Shown piece after piece: positions 1-10,042 of a stretch of DNA of 64,000 nt; position 1 is the stretch's first letter, and the number at the start of each line of letters is the position of its first letter. The stretch lies in NCBI GenBank assembly GCA_008933765.1, contig WBUK01000004.1:152703-216702 (forward strand), in the 5' to 3' direction. The notes below the pieces were generated by a model. The model had not been told where the DNA came from. It did not search any database and saw nothing but the letters and a program-made list of their open reading frames with translations. This stretch comes from Ignavibacteriaceae bacterium (GTDB lineage: Bacteria; Bacteroidota; Ignavibacteria; Ignavibacteriales; Ignavibacteriaceae). Made by a program: the position numbers and the translations under genes.

Positions 1-1427
1 TCACAAGGGAAAAAGAGTACCTGTTAGAGAACCTAACCTTATTAGTGATTCCCGTTTTGAATGTTGACGGGCACGAAAGGTTCAGCCCGTTCAACAGACC
101 CAATCAATTGGGACCCGCTTACCAGGGATGGCGCACGAATGCTTTGAATCTGAACCTCAACAGAGATTTTATGAAAGCCGACAGTGCCGAAATCAAATCT
201 TTCCTCAGGCTTTATTCCTCCTGGGCACCCGATATGCTCATTGATACTCATGTTACTAACGGAATGGATTATCAGTATCATATCTCCTACGGGATGGAAA
301 AACACCAAAACTTAGACAGAAGGCTGGCGATTTGGGGGAATGAAGTTTTTCTCCCAAATGTAATCGACGGTGTTGAAAGAGAAGGATGGATTACCGGTCC
401 ATACATTGAACCCGTTTCAGAGAATATCGAAGACGGTATCGCGAGCCACTCTTACGAGCCACGATTCTCTACAGGGTATGCGGCACTTCAGAACCGTCTC
501 GCACTTCTGGTTGAGGCTCACTCACTTAAACCGTTCAAAGAAAGGGTGTTTGCTACCAAGGCGATGATTTCTGAGTCACTTGAGTTTATTAATAATAACC
601 ACAAGGAACTGAAAGACCTCAGCAGGTTCGCAGACAGAAGATCGATTCAAAAATATTTTATTGAGAAAAAGAGATACCCGATTCTGCTCGCCGGAAATGA
701 TGAGTGGGAGCCTCTGAACTTCAAAGGTTATAAAACCGAAGTGAAACAGAGTGATGTTACCGGTGCCGAAATGCTTACCTACACCGATGAGCCGGTCGAG
801 TTCGAAATTAAACACTTTAACAAAATGGAAATTGCCAAAACTGTTAAGGTGCCTGATGCCTACCTGATCCCCGCTGAGCATAAATGGTTACCCAGAATCC
901 TGAAACTTCACGGAGTAATTTTCAAACATCTGGATAAAGAACTTGAGTTGGAAGTGGAGAAATACCGCTTTTCCAACCCTTCGTTTGCGGATGCACCGTA
1001 TGAAGGCAAATTCAGAGCTTCGTTCGATGTTACTCCTTTTACAGAAACCGTTACTGTTCCGCCCGGTACTTTCTTTGTGCCGGTGAACCAGCGGACTATT
1101 CGTGTGGTGCTTAACCTGCTGGAGCCTTTGGCGCCCGATTCTTTCGCAAGCTGGGGATATTTTAACTCGTTGTTTGAACGAAAGGAATACGCCGAAGATT
1201 TTGTTTTCGAACCGATGGCTGCAAACATGATGGAAGAAGACAGCCGTTTGAGGGAAGATTTCTTCTTTAACCTCGAAGAGGATGAAGAGTTCAGAAACAA
1301 CCCAACTGCAAGGCTTGACTTCTTTTTCAGAAGATCACCATTTTTCAACAATAACGAAATGATTTACCCCGTTATGAAAGTTTACGACGGGAAAAGATAT
1401 TTCAACTATTTCGACAGGTTTAAATAG
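1..1427 (+). CDS. M14-family zinc carboxypeptidase, 5' end cut off by window
   Basis: The reading frame is open from the first bases of the window, so the true start lies upstream; the GTG at 45 is internal. Visible M14 landmarks are NVDGHE, NLNRDF (the substrate-binding Arg region), LIDTH (likely the third zinc ligand, His) and VEAHS (likely the catalytic Glu). The first two zinc ligands would lie upstream. About 250 residues follow the catalytic region, longer than a minimal M14 domain, with a beta-rich, acidic C-terminus. It probably hydrolyses peptides outside the cytoplasm, but the signal peptide cannot be seen. An intrinsic terminator follows directly. Confidence 0.85.
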   Translation, partial: TREKEYLLENLTLLVIPVLNVDGHERFSPFNRPNQLGPAYQGWRTNALNLNLNRDFMKADSAEIKSFLRLYSSWAPDMLIDTHVTNGMDYQYHISYGMEKHQNLDRRLAIWGNEVFLPNVIDGVEREGWITGPYIEPVSENIEDGIASHSYEPRFSTGYAALQNRLALLVEAHSLKPFKERVFATKAMISESLEFINNNHKELKDLSRFADRRSIQKYFIEKKRYPILLAGNDEWEPLNFKGYKTEVKQSDVTGAEMLTYTDEPVEFEIKHFNKMEIAKTVKVPDAYLIPAEHKWLPRILKLHGVIFKHLDKELELEVEKYRFSNPSFADAPYEGKFRASFDVTPFTETVTVPPGTFFVPVNQRTIRVVLNLLEPLAPDSFASWGYFNSLFERKEYAEDFVFEPMAANMMEEDSRLREDFFFNLEEDEEFRNNPTARLDFFFRRSPFFNNNEMIYPVMKVYDGKRYFNYFDRFK

Positions 1428-1456
1428 TTAATTTGTTGAAAAATCAAAATTAAATA

Positions 1457-1490
1457 AAAGGGCTGCAGACTCAGGTGTGCAGCCCTTTTT
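1457..1490 (+). terminator. Intrinsic terminator after M14 peptidase, probably bidirectional
   Basis: An 8-bp perfect stem (GGGCTGCA/TGCAGCCC) with a 10-nt loop is followed by a T-run and preceded by an A-rich stretch. It can therefore serve both the peptidase and the convergent YccF gene. Confidence 0.85.
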
Positions 1491-1525
1491 GTTTTCGATC
1501 TGTAAGATGAAAATCTGCTCTAAAC

Positions 1526-1924
1526 TTACTTTTTATCCACCACTTCTTTGCCGATGGGCCAAAACGACAGTTTTGCCAACTTGAAATGCTGAATTGCGAA
1601 CGGGATTCCTATGATTGTGATTGCAGTAAATATTCCGGACATCACATGCCCCAGAGCTAAAACCCAACCGGCGGTACACATCCAGATTATATTTCCTGCT
1701 GACCCGAGGCAACCGGTTCCAATATCATCGTGGCCCGTTAATGTTTTGCGATCTACAATCTCTTTGCCAAAGGGCCAAAACGAAAGTTTACCGATGGTAA
1801 AGCATGCCTTGCCGAATGGGATGCCAATGACCGAGATAAACATCAAAAACCCGATGAAATACCATGCGAGACCCATCCAGAGACCTCCGCAGAAAAACCA
1901 GATTACATTACCAAGACAACTCAT
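1526..1924 (-). CDS. YccF-domain inner membrane protein
   Basis: A 132-residue, strongly hydrophobic protein made of two homologous halves, each holding an IGIPFG-type turn and an LSFWPFGKE/LSFWPIGKE motif, the hallmark of the YccF family. Two to four membrane segments are evident. The family function is not well established; a role in membrane or ion homeostasis is only suggested. The ATG start is supported by an AAGGAAA Shine-Dalgarno sequence. It is monocistronic and converges on the peptidase gene across a shared terminator. Confidence 0.85.
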   Translation of the reverse strand: MSCLGNVIWFFCGGLWMGLAWYFIGFLMFISVIGIPFGKACFTIGKLSFWPFGKEIVDRKTLTGHDDIGTGCLGSAGNIIWMCTAGWVLALGHVMSGIFTAITIIGIPFAIQHFKLAKLSFWPIGKEVVDKK

Positions 1925-2000
1925 TTTTATTTCCTTTCAATAAAAACTGAAGATTAGATTTTATACAGATGATAGGTTGTTGTTCCATTCAGCACCCTGA

Positions 2001-2453
2001 TTATTTGGTTTTCTTCATTGTGAATTCAGGTTCATTTGTTCCTTCACATGTTGCAGTTTTTGTTTTTTTATCTATAACGATGGTGTATTCCGGATTTGTA
2101 TATTTATCTAACGATACTTTACACAAAATTTCGACATAGTTGCTTTTATCTTCAATAATTTTGTATGATCCTTTATAGACATACGGTTTCGATTTTCCTG
2201 CCGGTAGTTGGTACATAGTAACCTTGTTGTTTTTGGCTATTTCGAACTTGTAGTCGCACGCATCAACCATTAATTTTTGCCCACCGACATATTGAACATT
2301 ACCATACTGATCTCTCATCGGATAGCTTTCCTGGTACCCCTCGTAGGTTCCTAACAGAGCTTTTCCTAACTCTTTATTACTCCCCTTTTTCTGTGGTAAA
2401 ATTGTTGACGGAATTAACAGAACCACAAATAAAAAAAATGTAATCACTCGCAT
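2001..2453 (-). CDS. Secreted hypothetical protein
   Basis: 150 residues. The N-terminus (MRVITFFLFVVLLIPSTILP) is a clear Sec signal peptide without a lipobox Cys. The mature part is small, Lys-rich and predicted beta-rich (YKGSYKI, YVEILCKV, YTIVIDKKTKTATCEG), with three Cys. I do not recognise the family. A good AAGGAA ribosome-binding site lies 5 nt before the ATG. It is separated from YccF by about 75 bp on the same strand and could be cotranscribed with it. It is probably a periplasmic or surface lipocalin-like protein, but that is a guess from shape alone. Confidence 0.6.
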   Translation of the reverse strand: MRVITFFLFVVLLIPSTILPQKKGSNKELGKALLGTYEGYQESYPMRDQYGNVQYVGGQKLMVDACDYKFEIAKNNKVTMYQLPAGKSKPYVYKGSYKIIEDKSNYVEILCKVSLDKYTNPEYTIVIDKKTKTATCEGTNEPEFTMKKTK

Positions 2454-2832
2454 GGTGTTTCCTTATAATTTTGTGAATAAATTAAGAGAGCCGAATTTTC
2501 TCCCTTTCTGAGTGTAAACCTAATTTTGAGGGGTTACTAAAGCGATTAATTTTTGTAAAAAATTTAATTTATAGCAGATATAAGGTGCTATTTTTGAAAT
2601 GGGATGCTATCTTTTATTTGGAGTACAATTTTAGAAATGGGAAGTTATTTTCGATTTGGGGTACAGTCAACGAGGTACATTGGAAATTTTTACTGAAACG
2701 GTAAACTGTTAAATAAAAAAAACCGTCTCAAAAATCGAAGCGGTTAAACAATTTATAAACAGTGTTTAATAAAACACTAACAGGGTCTCAAGTTTGGAAG
2801 ATAAGCGAACCACTTAGAAACTTGTCTGAGGT
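2454..2832. other. Intergenic stretch with degenerate 38-bp direct repeat
   Basis: AT-rich and without a supported gene. Two diverged tandem copies of a roughly 38-bp unit (about 2589-2626 and 2627-2665, sharing GAAATGGGA and ATTTGG.GTACA) are visible. The end of the stretch carries the terminator of the DprA-like gene. Confidence 0.5.
2713..2745 (-). terminator. Intrinsic terminator of the recQ-PRTase/dprA-like operon
   Basis: Read on the minus strand, an AACCG...CGGTT stem is followed by eight T residues, about 90 bp downstream of the DprA-like stop codon. Confidence 0.6.
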
Positions 2833-3789
2833 TCACTCAAACAATGATGGTGTTTCAAGTTTAAGTTCTTTCTGTTTATCCGTTGCTGCGCTTTCCGGGG
2901 GCGATATTTCATCCCCTTTAATATCCACGGGTATTGCTCCTTTTTTTAACAGTTCATTATTTGCGTTGTTTTCATCCTTTTCAGCCACACGAACGAAAAT
3001 TTTTCTGCCGCGTCTAAGCCCGTCGTTTACGCCTTCCCAAGTGCCGCCTTTATTAGCAGATTGTGCAACGAAAATATCTTCAGCCAAGCCGTAAATTATT
3101 GGGTTACGCGCCATGGCTAAACCAACTGACCAGCGTGCTTTTGGGAAAAAAGTGCTGACGACCAAAACATCACCCTCAGTAATTTTTTGATAATATTTTT
3201 TTATGCCTGAGTTAAAAGTCATAATTCCCTGCGGGAGAACAATAATGCTTCGCCCGTTCGCTTCAAGAGTGCTGTCCAATGCGCGCTGATCAACTCCTTT
3301 TGCAAACCCACTTACCACAACCTTAAAATTTTTTGCTGCCTGCCTGCAGACATTATCAGTAAACTCATAAGAGATTTCAGAGGCATCTCGGGAGCCGACA
3401 ACAGCAATCGAACTTTCCGCCAAAATCTGCCTGTTTCCTTTGATATAAAGAAGTGGCGGTGAGGCTGCAGTTTTCATATTATTTTTCAGGGTTTTCGAAT
3501 AATCCGGTGAGTTTAACGGAAGAATCTCAAAACCTTGAGAGTATAAATCTTCAACCATAAATGCAAGGTTAGGCAGTTCTTTCTCAGCCGAACGAATGGT
3601 GTTTATATCGTTATTGCCTAACGCAAATTTTTCACTCATTTCAGAATTACTCAAACCTATAAATTCCGAAAGTAAAAGCCCCTCATTATGCAGAATATCA
3701 ACCAAAAGCCTGTTGGTTTTCTCAGTACCCCACCTCGGAAGATAATGGGCGAAAGCTAACCAGTATGGAAGTTCTTTTTCATAGTTCAT
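2833..3789 (-). CDS. DprA/Smf-like nucleotide/ssDNA-binding protein
   Basis: 318 residues. A DprA-type Rossmann core spans roughly residues 110-290: AVVGSRDAS, then [14 protein letters not shown], then IVLPQGI, then a GGTWEGV segment. The last replaces the usual SGGA/SGSL-TA region, so this is a divergent member rather than canonical competence DprA. The N-terminal 100 residues look like a helical SAM/HhH-type domain. It is translationally coupled to the upstream RecQ fusion by an ATGA overlap. Known DprA loads RecA on ssDNA, but DprA-like proteins paired with phosphoribosyltransferases also occur in ShosTA-type anti-phage pairs. The coupling here therefore suggests defence or DNA-damage sensing, not natural transformation. 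Confidence 0.85.
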   Translation of the reverse strand: MNYEKELPYWLAFAHYLPRWGTEKTNRLLVDILHNEGLLLSEFIGLSNSEMSEKFALGNNDINTIRSAEKELPNLAFMVEDLYSQGFEILPLNSPDYSKTLKNNMKTAASPPLLYIKGNRQILAESSIAVVGSRDASEISYEFTDNVCRQAAKNFKVVVSGFAKGVDQRALDSTLEANGRSIIVLPQGIMTFNSGIKKYYQKITEGDVLVVSTFFPKARWSVGLAMARNPIIYGLAEDIFVAQSANKGGTWEGVNDGLRRGRKIFVRVAEKDENNANNELLKKGAIPVDIKGDEISPPESAATDKQKELKLETPSLFE

Positions 3790-5801
3790 GAATCATGTCC
3801 TATCGTTTTTGCAATTACTAAAGGTGAAATTACTTTCGCACCATATTGAGTAAGCATTCTGCCGAGTTCTTTTATTGTGGCACCACTGTCAAAAATATCA
3901 TCAATCAGCAAAATAGATTTACCCATAATCTCGTTCTGATTAATCAGTGAGAAAGCATTTTTCACATTATCTGTTTTTAAAATATTAGTCTTAAATCTCT
4001 TTTGAGATTCTGTGTCTCGAGTTTTAATTATCCCCTCGGAAACCGGAATATTTAAGAGCTTGCCAAGCCGCTGACAAAAGTTTTTTACCAAATCACCGGA
4101 CACCGTAGAAGGGACAAACATAATAAGATCAAAATCTGAGTTTTTAAAGGCGTGTTTAAACGCTTTTTCGGCAACTCTAATTAAATAATCGGGAAAATTT
4201 CCACCTTGTTCATATTTGCACTGATGCAGTATTTTACCAACTCTTGAGAGGCCATAGTAAGAAGCAGCAACCCCATCAGTTAGGTTGCTCTTGGTAGTGG
4301 CAACCTCAAGAACCGGGAAAAAGCCATCCTTAAACAATTCCAATTTATCAAGAAGTTCGGGCGATGAAACCGGCTTATTTAAAAATCCAATATCATTATC
4401 ACATTTTCCGCACGCAGCCTCGTGTTTGTCACCAAGAAATTCACAAAGATAATTCATTCTACAGCCGGATATATTAATATAATCCAACATCTTTTCAAAT
4501 TCGTTCAATTTTTGTTTCTTTTGGTTTTCAAATTCTTCTGTATTGAGTGCGGGTGCACCAAAACGGTATTCATACTTTTTGCGATTCCCAACCTTAACTT
4601 CGTGAATTATATTTTGGTCTGATAAATCAGCAATTATAACCCTAATCTGAGTAAGAGGGGTGTTCAGCTTCCTTGAGATGTCATAAAGCCCCAGGCTTTC
4701 GGTCTTAAGTGCTCCGATTACCTGATGGTATTTACTTAAATCCGGTTTAGCAGATTCAATAAACGACCTCGGCAGCGACAAATCGTCTTTCGGATTAAAT
4801 AACAAAACAATAAATGTTTTCTTCCCATCTCTGCCGGCTCGCCCAATTTCCTGATAATAATGGATCGGAGAAACCGGCACTTGGGTATGAATAATAAATC
4901 TTATATCCGGTTTATCCAATCCCATCCCAAGCGCATTTGTCGAAACAATACATTTGAACTTATTATCCTTAAGCGCATTTTCAATCCTGACTCTGCTTTC
5001 CGGGTCCATGCCTGCATTGTATTGAGCCGCATTGATACCGGAAAAGTTTAACCAATTACAGTAAATGTAAGTATCCACCCTTGTGCCTGTGTAAATAAGC
5101 CCTGTACCTTCAAAATTATTTAAATTTTTTGCCAACCAGATCATTTTGTCATCATTCGAGTCGGTTTTGATTACAAATAAATGAAGATTGTTTCGAATCA
5201 AATTTCCTCGAACGGAAGAAATCTCTCCTCCGATTTGAGATTTAATATCTTCTTCTACCCTCTTCGTTGCAGTTGCAGTTGTAGCAAGAACAGGGAAATT
5301 CTGGGGTAATAATTTTACCAGATTAATGATTCTTTTAAAAGAAGGACGAAAATCATGCCCCCAGACAGAGATGCAATGCGCTTCATCTACGACAACCATC
5401 GAGATATTTATCTTTCGCACCGTGTCAATCCAGTCGATGTTTTCCATTCTTTCAGGAGCGATGTATAAAATTTTAAGATTGTTCTTTTCGGCCTCTTCAA
5501 GAATAGATTTATTTTCTTCAGGTGTTTGATTAGAGTTAATACAATTTGCAGAAATTCCTAATGATTGCAATTTTTGTACTTGGTCTCTCATCAATGCAAT
5601 AAGAGGCGAAAAAACGACAGTAATACCGTTGAACATGGTTGCCGGAAATTGGAAGCACAGCGATTTACCAAACCCTGTTTTTTCAATCAAAAGAACTTTT
5701 TCGCCACGGAATAGCTTTTGAATGACCGTCCATTGTGTATCGTAAAACGATTTTATGGAGAACCGTTCGGAAAGAATTTTTTCTGCTGCTGTACGATCCA
5801 T
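3786..5801 (-). CDS. RecQ-family DNA helicase fused to a phosphoribosyltransferase domain
   Basis: 671 residues. RecQ helicase core occupies about residues 1-340: [11 protein letters not shown] (Walker A), [34 protein letters not shown] and the [10 protein letters not shown] arginine-finger motif. A RecQ zinc-binding module follows (CRMNYLC...CGKC, about 445-470). HRDC is absent. In its place the last 130 residues form a ComF-like PRTase with the PRPP loop [16 protein letters not shown] near 630-646. It should unwind DNA 3'-5', and the PRTase may bind or process PRPP/nucleotides. It heads a two-gene operon with the DprA-like gene and is preceded by an 18-bp repeat array. RecQ identity is secure; the biological role is inferred. 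Confidence 0.92.
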   Translation of the reverse strand: MDRTAAEKILSERFSIKSFYDTQWTVIQKLFRGEKVLLIEKTGFGKSLCFQFPATMFNGITVVFSPLIALMRDQVQKLQSLGISANCINSNQTPEENKSILEEAEKNNLKILYIAPERMENIDWIDTVRKINISMVVVDEAHCISVWGHDFRPSFKRIINLVKLLPQNFPVLATTATATKRVEEDIKSQIGGEISSVRGNLIRNNLHLFVIKTDSNDDKMIWLAKNLNNFEGTGLIYTGTRVDTYIYCNWLNFSGINAAQYNAGMDPESRVRIENALKDNKFKCIVSTNALGMGLDKPDIRFIIHTQVPVSPIHYYQEIGRAGRDGKKTFIVLLFNPKDDLSLPRSFIESAKPDLSKYHQVIGALKTESLGLYDISRKLNTPLTQIRVIIADLSDQNIIHEVKVGNRKKYEYRFGAPALNTEEFENQKKQKLNEFEKMLDYINISGCRMNYLCEFLGDKHEAACGKCDNDIGFLNKPVSSPELLDKLELFKDGFFPVLEVATTKSNLTDGVAASYYGLSRVGKILHQCKYEQGGNFPDYLIRVAEKAFKHAFKNSDFDLIMFVPSTVSGDLVKNFCQRLGKLLNIPVSEGIIKTRDTESQKRFKTNILKTDNVKNAFSLINQNEIMGKSILLIDDIFDSGATIKELGRMLTQYGAKVISPLVIAKTIGHDS

Positions 5802-5863
5802 ATATTTCTCTGTTTTTTATTTTGTGATAAATAAAATATTCCGCTTTATTTTCTGTTAAGATA

Positions 5864-5935
5864 TTTACCCGTGATTTAAGTTTTACCCGTGGTTTAAGTT
5901 TTATCTAAATTTTTAGTTTTACCCGTGATTTAAGT
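5864..5935 (-). repeat. Four tandem 18-bp repeats upstream of recQ-PRTase
   Basis: Plus-strand unit TTTACCCGTGATTTAAGT occurs at 5864, 5882 (one change), 5900 (diverged) and 5918 (perfect). A TTACCGGTAA palindrome follows at 5940-5949. The array sits 60-135 bp upstream of the RecQ start, where operator or iteron-like binding sites would be expected. The 18-bp period is close to two helical turns. Confidence 0.7.
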
Positions 5936-6023
5936 TTTGTTACCGGTAAACAGCGCCGGCAAAAGGGGTTGTAAAATCAGGCATATTTTTCACCTCTACT
6001 GTGTAAAACCACAATTAACAAAC

Positions 6024-7286
6024 TCAACCCTCAGCTAAGCGTTTGATTTTTTGGGAGCTTACTTTATCCGCCCGGAATTTAACAACAATTTTGTCATCTT
6101 CGTATTTAAGTTCGTTCACTTTTGCAAGGCTGTGAATTGTAGCAACTAAACCTGATTGTGCGTAAGAAAGCTCCAGCAGTTCATCCCCAAACTTTGATTC
6201 TATAATATCACGAATCATGTTTTTCAGCTCTTCTATCCGGAAACCACGCACCGCCGAAACAATCACAACATTTTCATATTTCCGGTTTACAAACTCAATT
6301 CTTTCCTTCTCCTCAAGAATATCCACTTTGTTGAAAACATGCAGCAGTACTTTATCTTCGAAGTGCAAATCTTTCAAAGTCTGGTTAACCACACTGATGT
6401 GATCTTCATAAAACGGATGGGTTATGTCCACCACATGCAGTAAAATATCAGCATCGCGCACCTCGTTAAGCGTGCTTTTGAATGACGCAACCAAATGTGC
6501 CGGCAATTTCCTGATAAATCCAACCGTATCACTAAGCAATGCAGTGTGGGTTTTATCCACACGAAATACCCGGGTGGTCGAGTCAAGCGTAGCAAACAAT
6601 TTATCTTCGGCAAAAACATCAGATTCGGTAAGAAGGTTAAAAATGGTGGACTTCCCCGCATTAGTGTAGCCGACAAGTGAAATCTTCACCATATCTTTCC
6701 GGTTTTTCACCTGAATTTCACGGTTGGTTTCAATCTCTTTCAACTTTGCGGTAAGCATAGCAATCCGGTCGCGGATAATACGGCGGTCTGTTTCAATCTG
6801 TGTTTCACCGGGTCCCTTAGTGCCGATACCACCGTACTGTTTTGAAAGGTGAGTCCACGCACGGGTAAGCCGCGGCAGCATATATTTCAGCTGCGCCAGT
6901 TCCACCTGCGTTTTAGCTTCTTTCGTTCTGGCACGGGAAGCAAAAATATCGAGAATCAGCCCGCTTCTGTCAACCACTTTTTTGTTGAACAGGTTGCTTA
7001 GGTTTCTCATCTGAATGGTAGAAAGGTCGTCATCAAACACAATCAGGTCTATTTCATTCGGCTCAATCAGCGCTAAAATTTCTTCAGCTTTACCTTTCCC
7101 GACATAAAACGCCACATCCAACCGTTGGCGGTCTTGCATAATTTTAATAATAGTTTCACCACCTGCGGTAGCCAGCAGTTCTTCAAGTTCGTCGATATGT
7201 TCCTGTGCTTCTTCGCGGGGCGTCTGCCCGATACGCACCCCGACTAAAATAGCCCGTTCCGTTTTTTTTACTTTTATGTCAATCAA
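6024..7286 (-). CDS. hflX: GTPase HflX
   Basis: 420 residues, the usual HflX length. An N-terminal HflX domain carries the Gly-rich linker QYGGIGTKGPGETQIE near 180, then a G domain with GYTNAGKST (G1), DTVGFIRKLP (G3) and NKVD (G4), then a short C-terminal domain. HflX binds 50S/70S ribosomes and splits stalled or hibernating ribosomes using GTP. The frame begins at a TTG with no convincing Shine-Dalgarno, so the start is uncertain by a few codons. The upstream 120 bp is a pyrimidine-rich patchwork of short repeats. Confidence 0.95.
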   Translation of the reverse strand: MIDIKVKKTERAILVGVRIGQTPREEAQEHIDELEELLATAGGETIIKIMQDRQRLDVAFYVGKGKAEEILALIEPNEIDLIVFDDDLSTIQMRNLSNLFNKKVVDRSGLILDIFASRARTKEAKTQVELAQLKYMLPRLTRAWTHLSKQYGGIGTKGPGETQIETDRRIIRDRIAMLTAKLKEIETNREIQVKNRKDMVKISLVGYTNAGKSTIFNLLTESDVFAEDKLFATLDSTTRVFRVDKTHTALLSDTVGFIRKLPAHLVASFKSTLNEVRDADILLHVVDITHPFYEDHISVVNQTLKDLHFEDKVLLHVFNKVDILEEKERIEFVNRKYENVVIVSAVRGFRIEELKNMIRDIIESKFGDELLELSYAQSGLVATIHSLAKVNELKYEDDKIVVKFRADKVSSQKIKRLAEG

Positions 7287-7411
7287 ATTATTGTCGTCGC
7301 TTCTCCAATTATCAGTTTTCCAATTCTTGCTTCCCTCACCTCTCGCTTCCCCATTCTCACTTCTTCAATTCTTGCTTTTCCAATTATCATTAACTCAAAA
7401 ACTTAAAAAAC

Positions 7412-9979
7412 TCATTTCATTAAAATCATCTTACGGGATTCGGCTTTGCCGGCGCCCTCCAACCGATAGAAATAAATTCCGGAAGTGTAGCCTGCTCCTG
7501 AGAAGAGTGCAGAATAACTTCCCGGTTCAAGGTACCCCTGCAACAACTGAGCCACAAGTTCGCCGTTTATGTTATAGACTTTCAGAGAATATTCACCCTT
7601 TTCTGCAACTGAAAATTCAATTTTTGTGGAAGGGTTAAATGGGTTTGGGTAGTTCGCTTTAAGAGCAAACTCGACCGGTAAACCACCTGCTTCTTTAACA
7701 CCGGTAAGCACCGACACATCCGCCGCAAAAATAGATCGCCCGTGCGTTCCGGCATACAACACCTGAGAGGGCGCATGATAAACGAGGTCAAAAACAGGTG
7801 AATTTGGCAACCCCTCGCCCAAAGGATACCAGGTTGCGCCTAAATTTTTCGTGAAGAATACCCCAACATCAGTGCCAATAAACAGAACCGAATCCCTTTC
7901 GGGGTCAACAATTATAGAATTAACGGGCACATCGGGTAGGTTACCTGAGATATCAGTCCAGTTTTCACCAAAATTGTGCGAAAGGAACACATGCGGGTTA
8001 CTCTGGTCAAGGTTGTATCCACTTAGAGAAACAAAAATATCATTTGGTGCCTTCCGATTGACTACCACATCGGTAACATATCTGTTTGGTAAGCCGGCAG
8101 TTCTGTTTTGCCAGTTCGATCCGTTGTCGGTTGAAACATAAACGGAGCCATCGTTAGCTCCTGTAGCCAACACCTTGCTGTTGTTGTATGACGCCACAGA
8201 AACTGCGGTGAGCGTTCCGAGCATGCCGTTCGGGCCTTTTGTTAAATCAGGGCTGACAGCCGTCCATGAGTTACCCTGATTTGTGGTTTTAAATAATTTA
8301 TAACTTCCGAGGTATAGGTTCGATGGCTGATCGGGGTCAATAATATAGGGAGTTGACCAGTTAGTTCTGCTTAAATCCAACCCGGAAGTAATTGAACTGA
8401 AAGAGTTCCCTCCATTGGTGCTCCTTCCCAACCCCCCGTTTTGCGAGCATGCGTATATAACATTTGAATTTGTCGGGTCAATCTTGCAGTGAAATCCGTC
8501 GCCGCCGTAAATTTCGTACCAGTTATCAATACCGCCGTCATTGGTTTTCAGGGTACCGTTATCCTGCGTTCCGCCTGCAACAATTAAAGGGTTTTGGAAA
8601 GCAACCTCAATGGCATAAAATTGCGAAATTGGCAGATCGTGCAGCTTTTTCCAGTTGTCGCGTCCTTGCCAGGTAACAAACAGCCCTCCGTCGTTCCCGA
8701 CGATAATGTGGTTTGGGTTGTTTGGGTTAACCCAAAAAGTGTGATGATCGGGGTGTTGCTCTTCCCAGGTCCAGGATGAATAAGCGTTGGAAATGTTGCT
8801 CCACGAATTGCCGCCGTTTTGAGAGAGGAAGAAATCAACTTCGCCGAGATATACTTTCAGATGGTCATTCGGCGCCACATCCAGCTGCCCGAAATACCAT
8901 CCAAAAGAGGCAAATTCGCCCGGCAGGATACCATCCGGCATCTTTGTAAACGAGGCGCCCCGGTCAGTTGAGCGGTAAAACCCGTAAAAATTATTGTCGC
9001 TCCCATTGTTTACTGAAGCGGATTTATAAAGCAGATATACAAAATTTGGGTTCGATGGTGCAACTGCAATACTTATCCTTCCTAATTTGGGGTTATTCGC
9101 GGGCAAGCCGGGGATGTCTTTGCTCCAGGTTGTGCCGCCGTCGGTCGAGCGATACAGAGCCGTTGAAGCGCCTGCAGCCTTTCTGAATGAGGGCCCCCGC
9201 AACCTTTCCCACATCGCTGCGAAAACGATATTAGTATCCGTTGGGTCAATATCTACATCAACGGCAGAGGTTGAATCGGAAACAAAAAGCACTTTTTCCC
9301 AGGTTGCGCCTGCATCGGTAGATTTGTAAACCCCGCGGTCGGGTCCTTTTGAGTAAAGCCCGCCACTAACGGCAGCATAAACAATGTTGGAATTCATCGG
9401 ATGAACCTTAATTTCGCCGATGTGCCGTGAGTTTTCCAAGCCTGAGGGGAACCAGGTTTCCCCTTTATCGGTAGATTTAAGCACCCCAAACCCCGCATAG
9501 GAATCGGTGCTGATGTTCGCCTCACCCGTTCCACAGTAAATGATGTCGGAATTGTTGGGATCCATAGCCATTGCGCCAACCGATAGAGAATTCCACTGAT
9601 CAGTTTTAGGTACCCATGTTGCGCCTGCATCCGTACTTTTAAAGATACCGCCAGCAGCAGCACCGAGTATCATAATGTTGGTATCCGCGGGGTCAGCTAC
9701 GAATGCAGCAATTCTACCGCCAATGTTGGAAGGCCCCGCAGGTTCCCAGTTAACGGAGGCAATAGCGTCGGTTGAAACTTCCATTTTGTCTCTTGCTTCA
9801 AGAGCTTTGAAATATTTTTCGGTGGGAAAATCTTCATTTGGATATGCCCGCTGTTGGTGAAAAAACTCCGATGGATAGAAATTAAAGCCCTTTTTATGGC
9901 GTGGGTGCAGACTCTGAAGAATAAGCACCAAAGGGAGGGCAATAATCGTTGCAAAAAAGAATACTTTTATATTTTTCAT
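7412..9979 (-). CDS. Exported BNR/VPS10-like repeat protein with T9SS sorting domain
   Basis: 855 residues. It has an N-terminal signal anchor, then about 700 residues of repeating beta-propeller blades with Asp-box/BNR motifs (STDAGATW, STDKGETW, STDGGTTW, STDRGASF, STDNGSNW). The last about 85 residues carry NYPNPFNPSTKIEF and end GIYFYRLE...KMILMK, the type IX secretion C-terminal domain. It should therefore cross the outer membrane and be cell-surface attached or released. BNR propellers of this kind often bind or cleave glycans or peptides, but no catalytic residues can be assigned. It is divergent from the DinB gene. Confidence 0.85.
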   Translation of the reverse strand: MKNIKVFFFATIIALPLVLILQSLHPRHKKGFNFYPSEFFHQQRAYPNEDFPTEKYFKALEARDKMEVSTDAIASVNWEPAGPSNIGGRIAAFVADPADTNIMILGAAAGGIFKSTDAGATWVPKTDQWNSLSVGAMAMDPNNSDIIYCGTGEANISTDSYAGFGVLKSTDKGETWFPSGLENSRHIGEIKVHPMNSNIVYAAVSGGLYSKGPDRGVYKSTDAGATWEKVLFVSDSTSAVDVDIDPTDTNIVFAAMWERLRGPSFRKAAGASTALYRSTDGGTTWSKDIPGLPANNPKLGRISIAVAPSNPNFVYLLYKSASVNNGSDNNFYGFYRSTDRGASFTKMPDGILPGEFASFGWYFGQLDVAPNDHLKVYLGEVDFFLSQNGGNSWSNISNAYSSWTWEEQHPDHHTFWVNPNNPNHIIVGNDGGLFVTWQGRDNWKKLHDLPISQFYAIEVAFQNPLIVAGGTQDNGTLKTNDGGIDNWYEIYGGDGFHCKIDPTNSNVIYACSQNGGLGRSTNGGNSFSSITSGLDLSRTNWSTPYIIDPDQPSNLYLGSYKLFKTTNQGNSWTAVSPDLTKGPNGMLGTLTAVSVASYNNSKVLATGANDGSVYVSTDNGSNWQNRTAGLPNRYVTDVVVNRKAPNDIFVSLSGYNLDQSNPHVFLSHNFGENWTDISGNLPDVPVNSIIVDPERDSVLFIGTDVGVFFTKNLGATWYPLGEGLPNSPVFDLVYHAPSQVLYAGTHGRSIFAADVSVLTGVKEAGGLPVEFALKANYPNPFNPSTKIEFSVAEKGEYSLKVYNINGELVAQLLQGYLEPGSYSALFSGAGYTSGIYFYRLEGAGKAESRKMILMK

Positions 9980-10042
9980 TTTCTTGTTAAATTAATCTTT
10001 ACTAATATGTAATTTAATAATTTTTCGTTAGGTAGAATGTAA

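Noticed and set aside
7287..7411. Pyrimidine-rich patchwork between hflX and the BNR gene as a regulatory element
   Set aside because: Short CAATTCTTGCTT-like bits recur but without a regular period or symmetry; no function can be supported.
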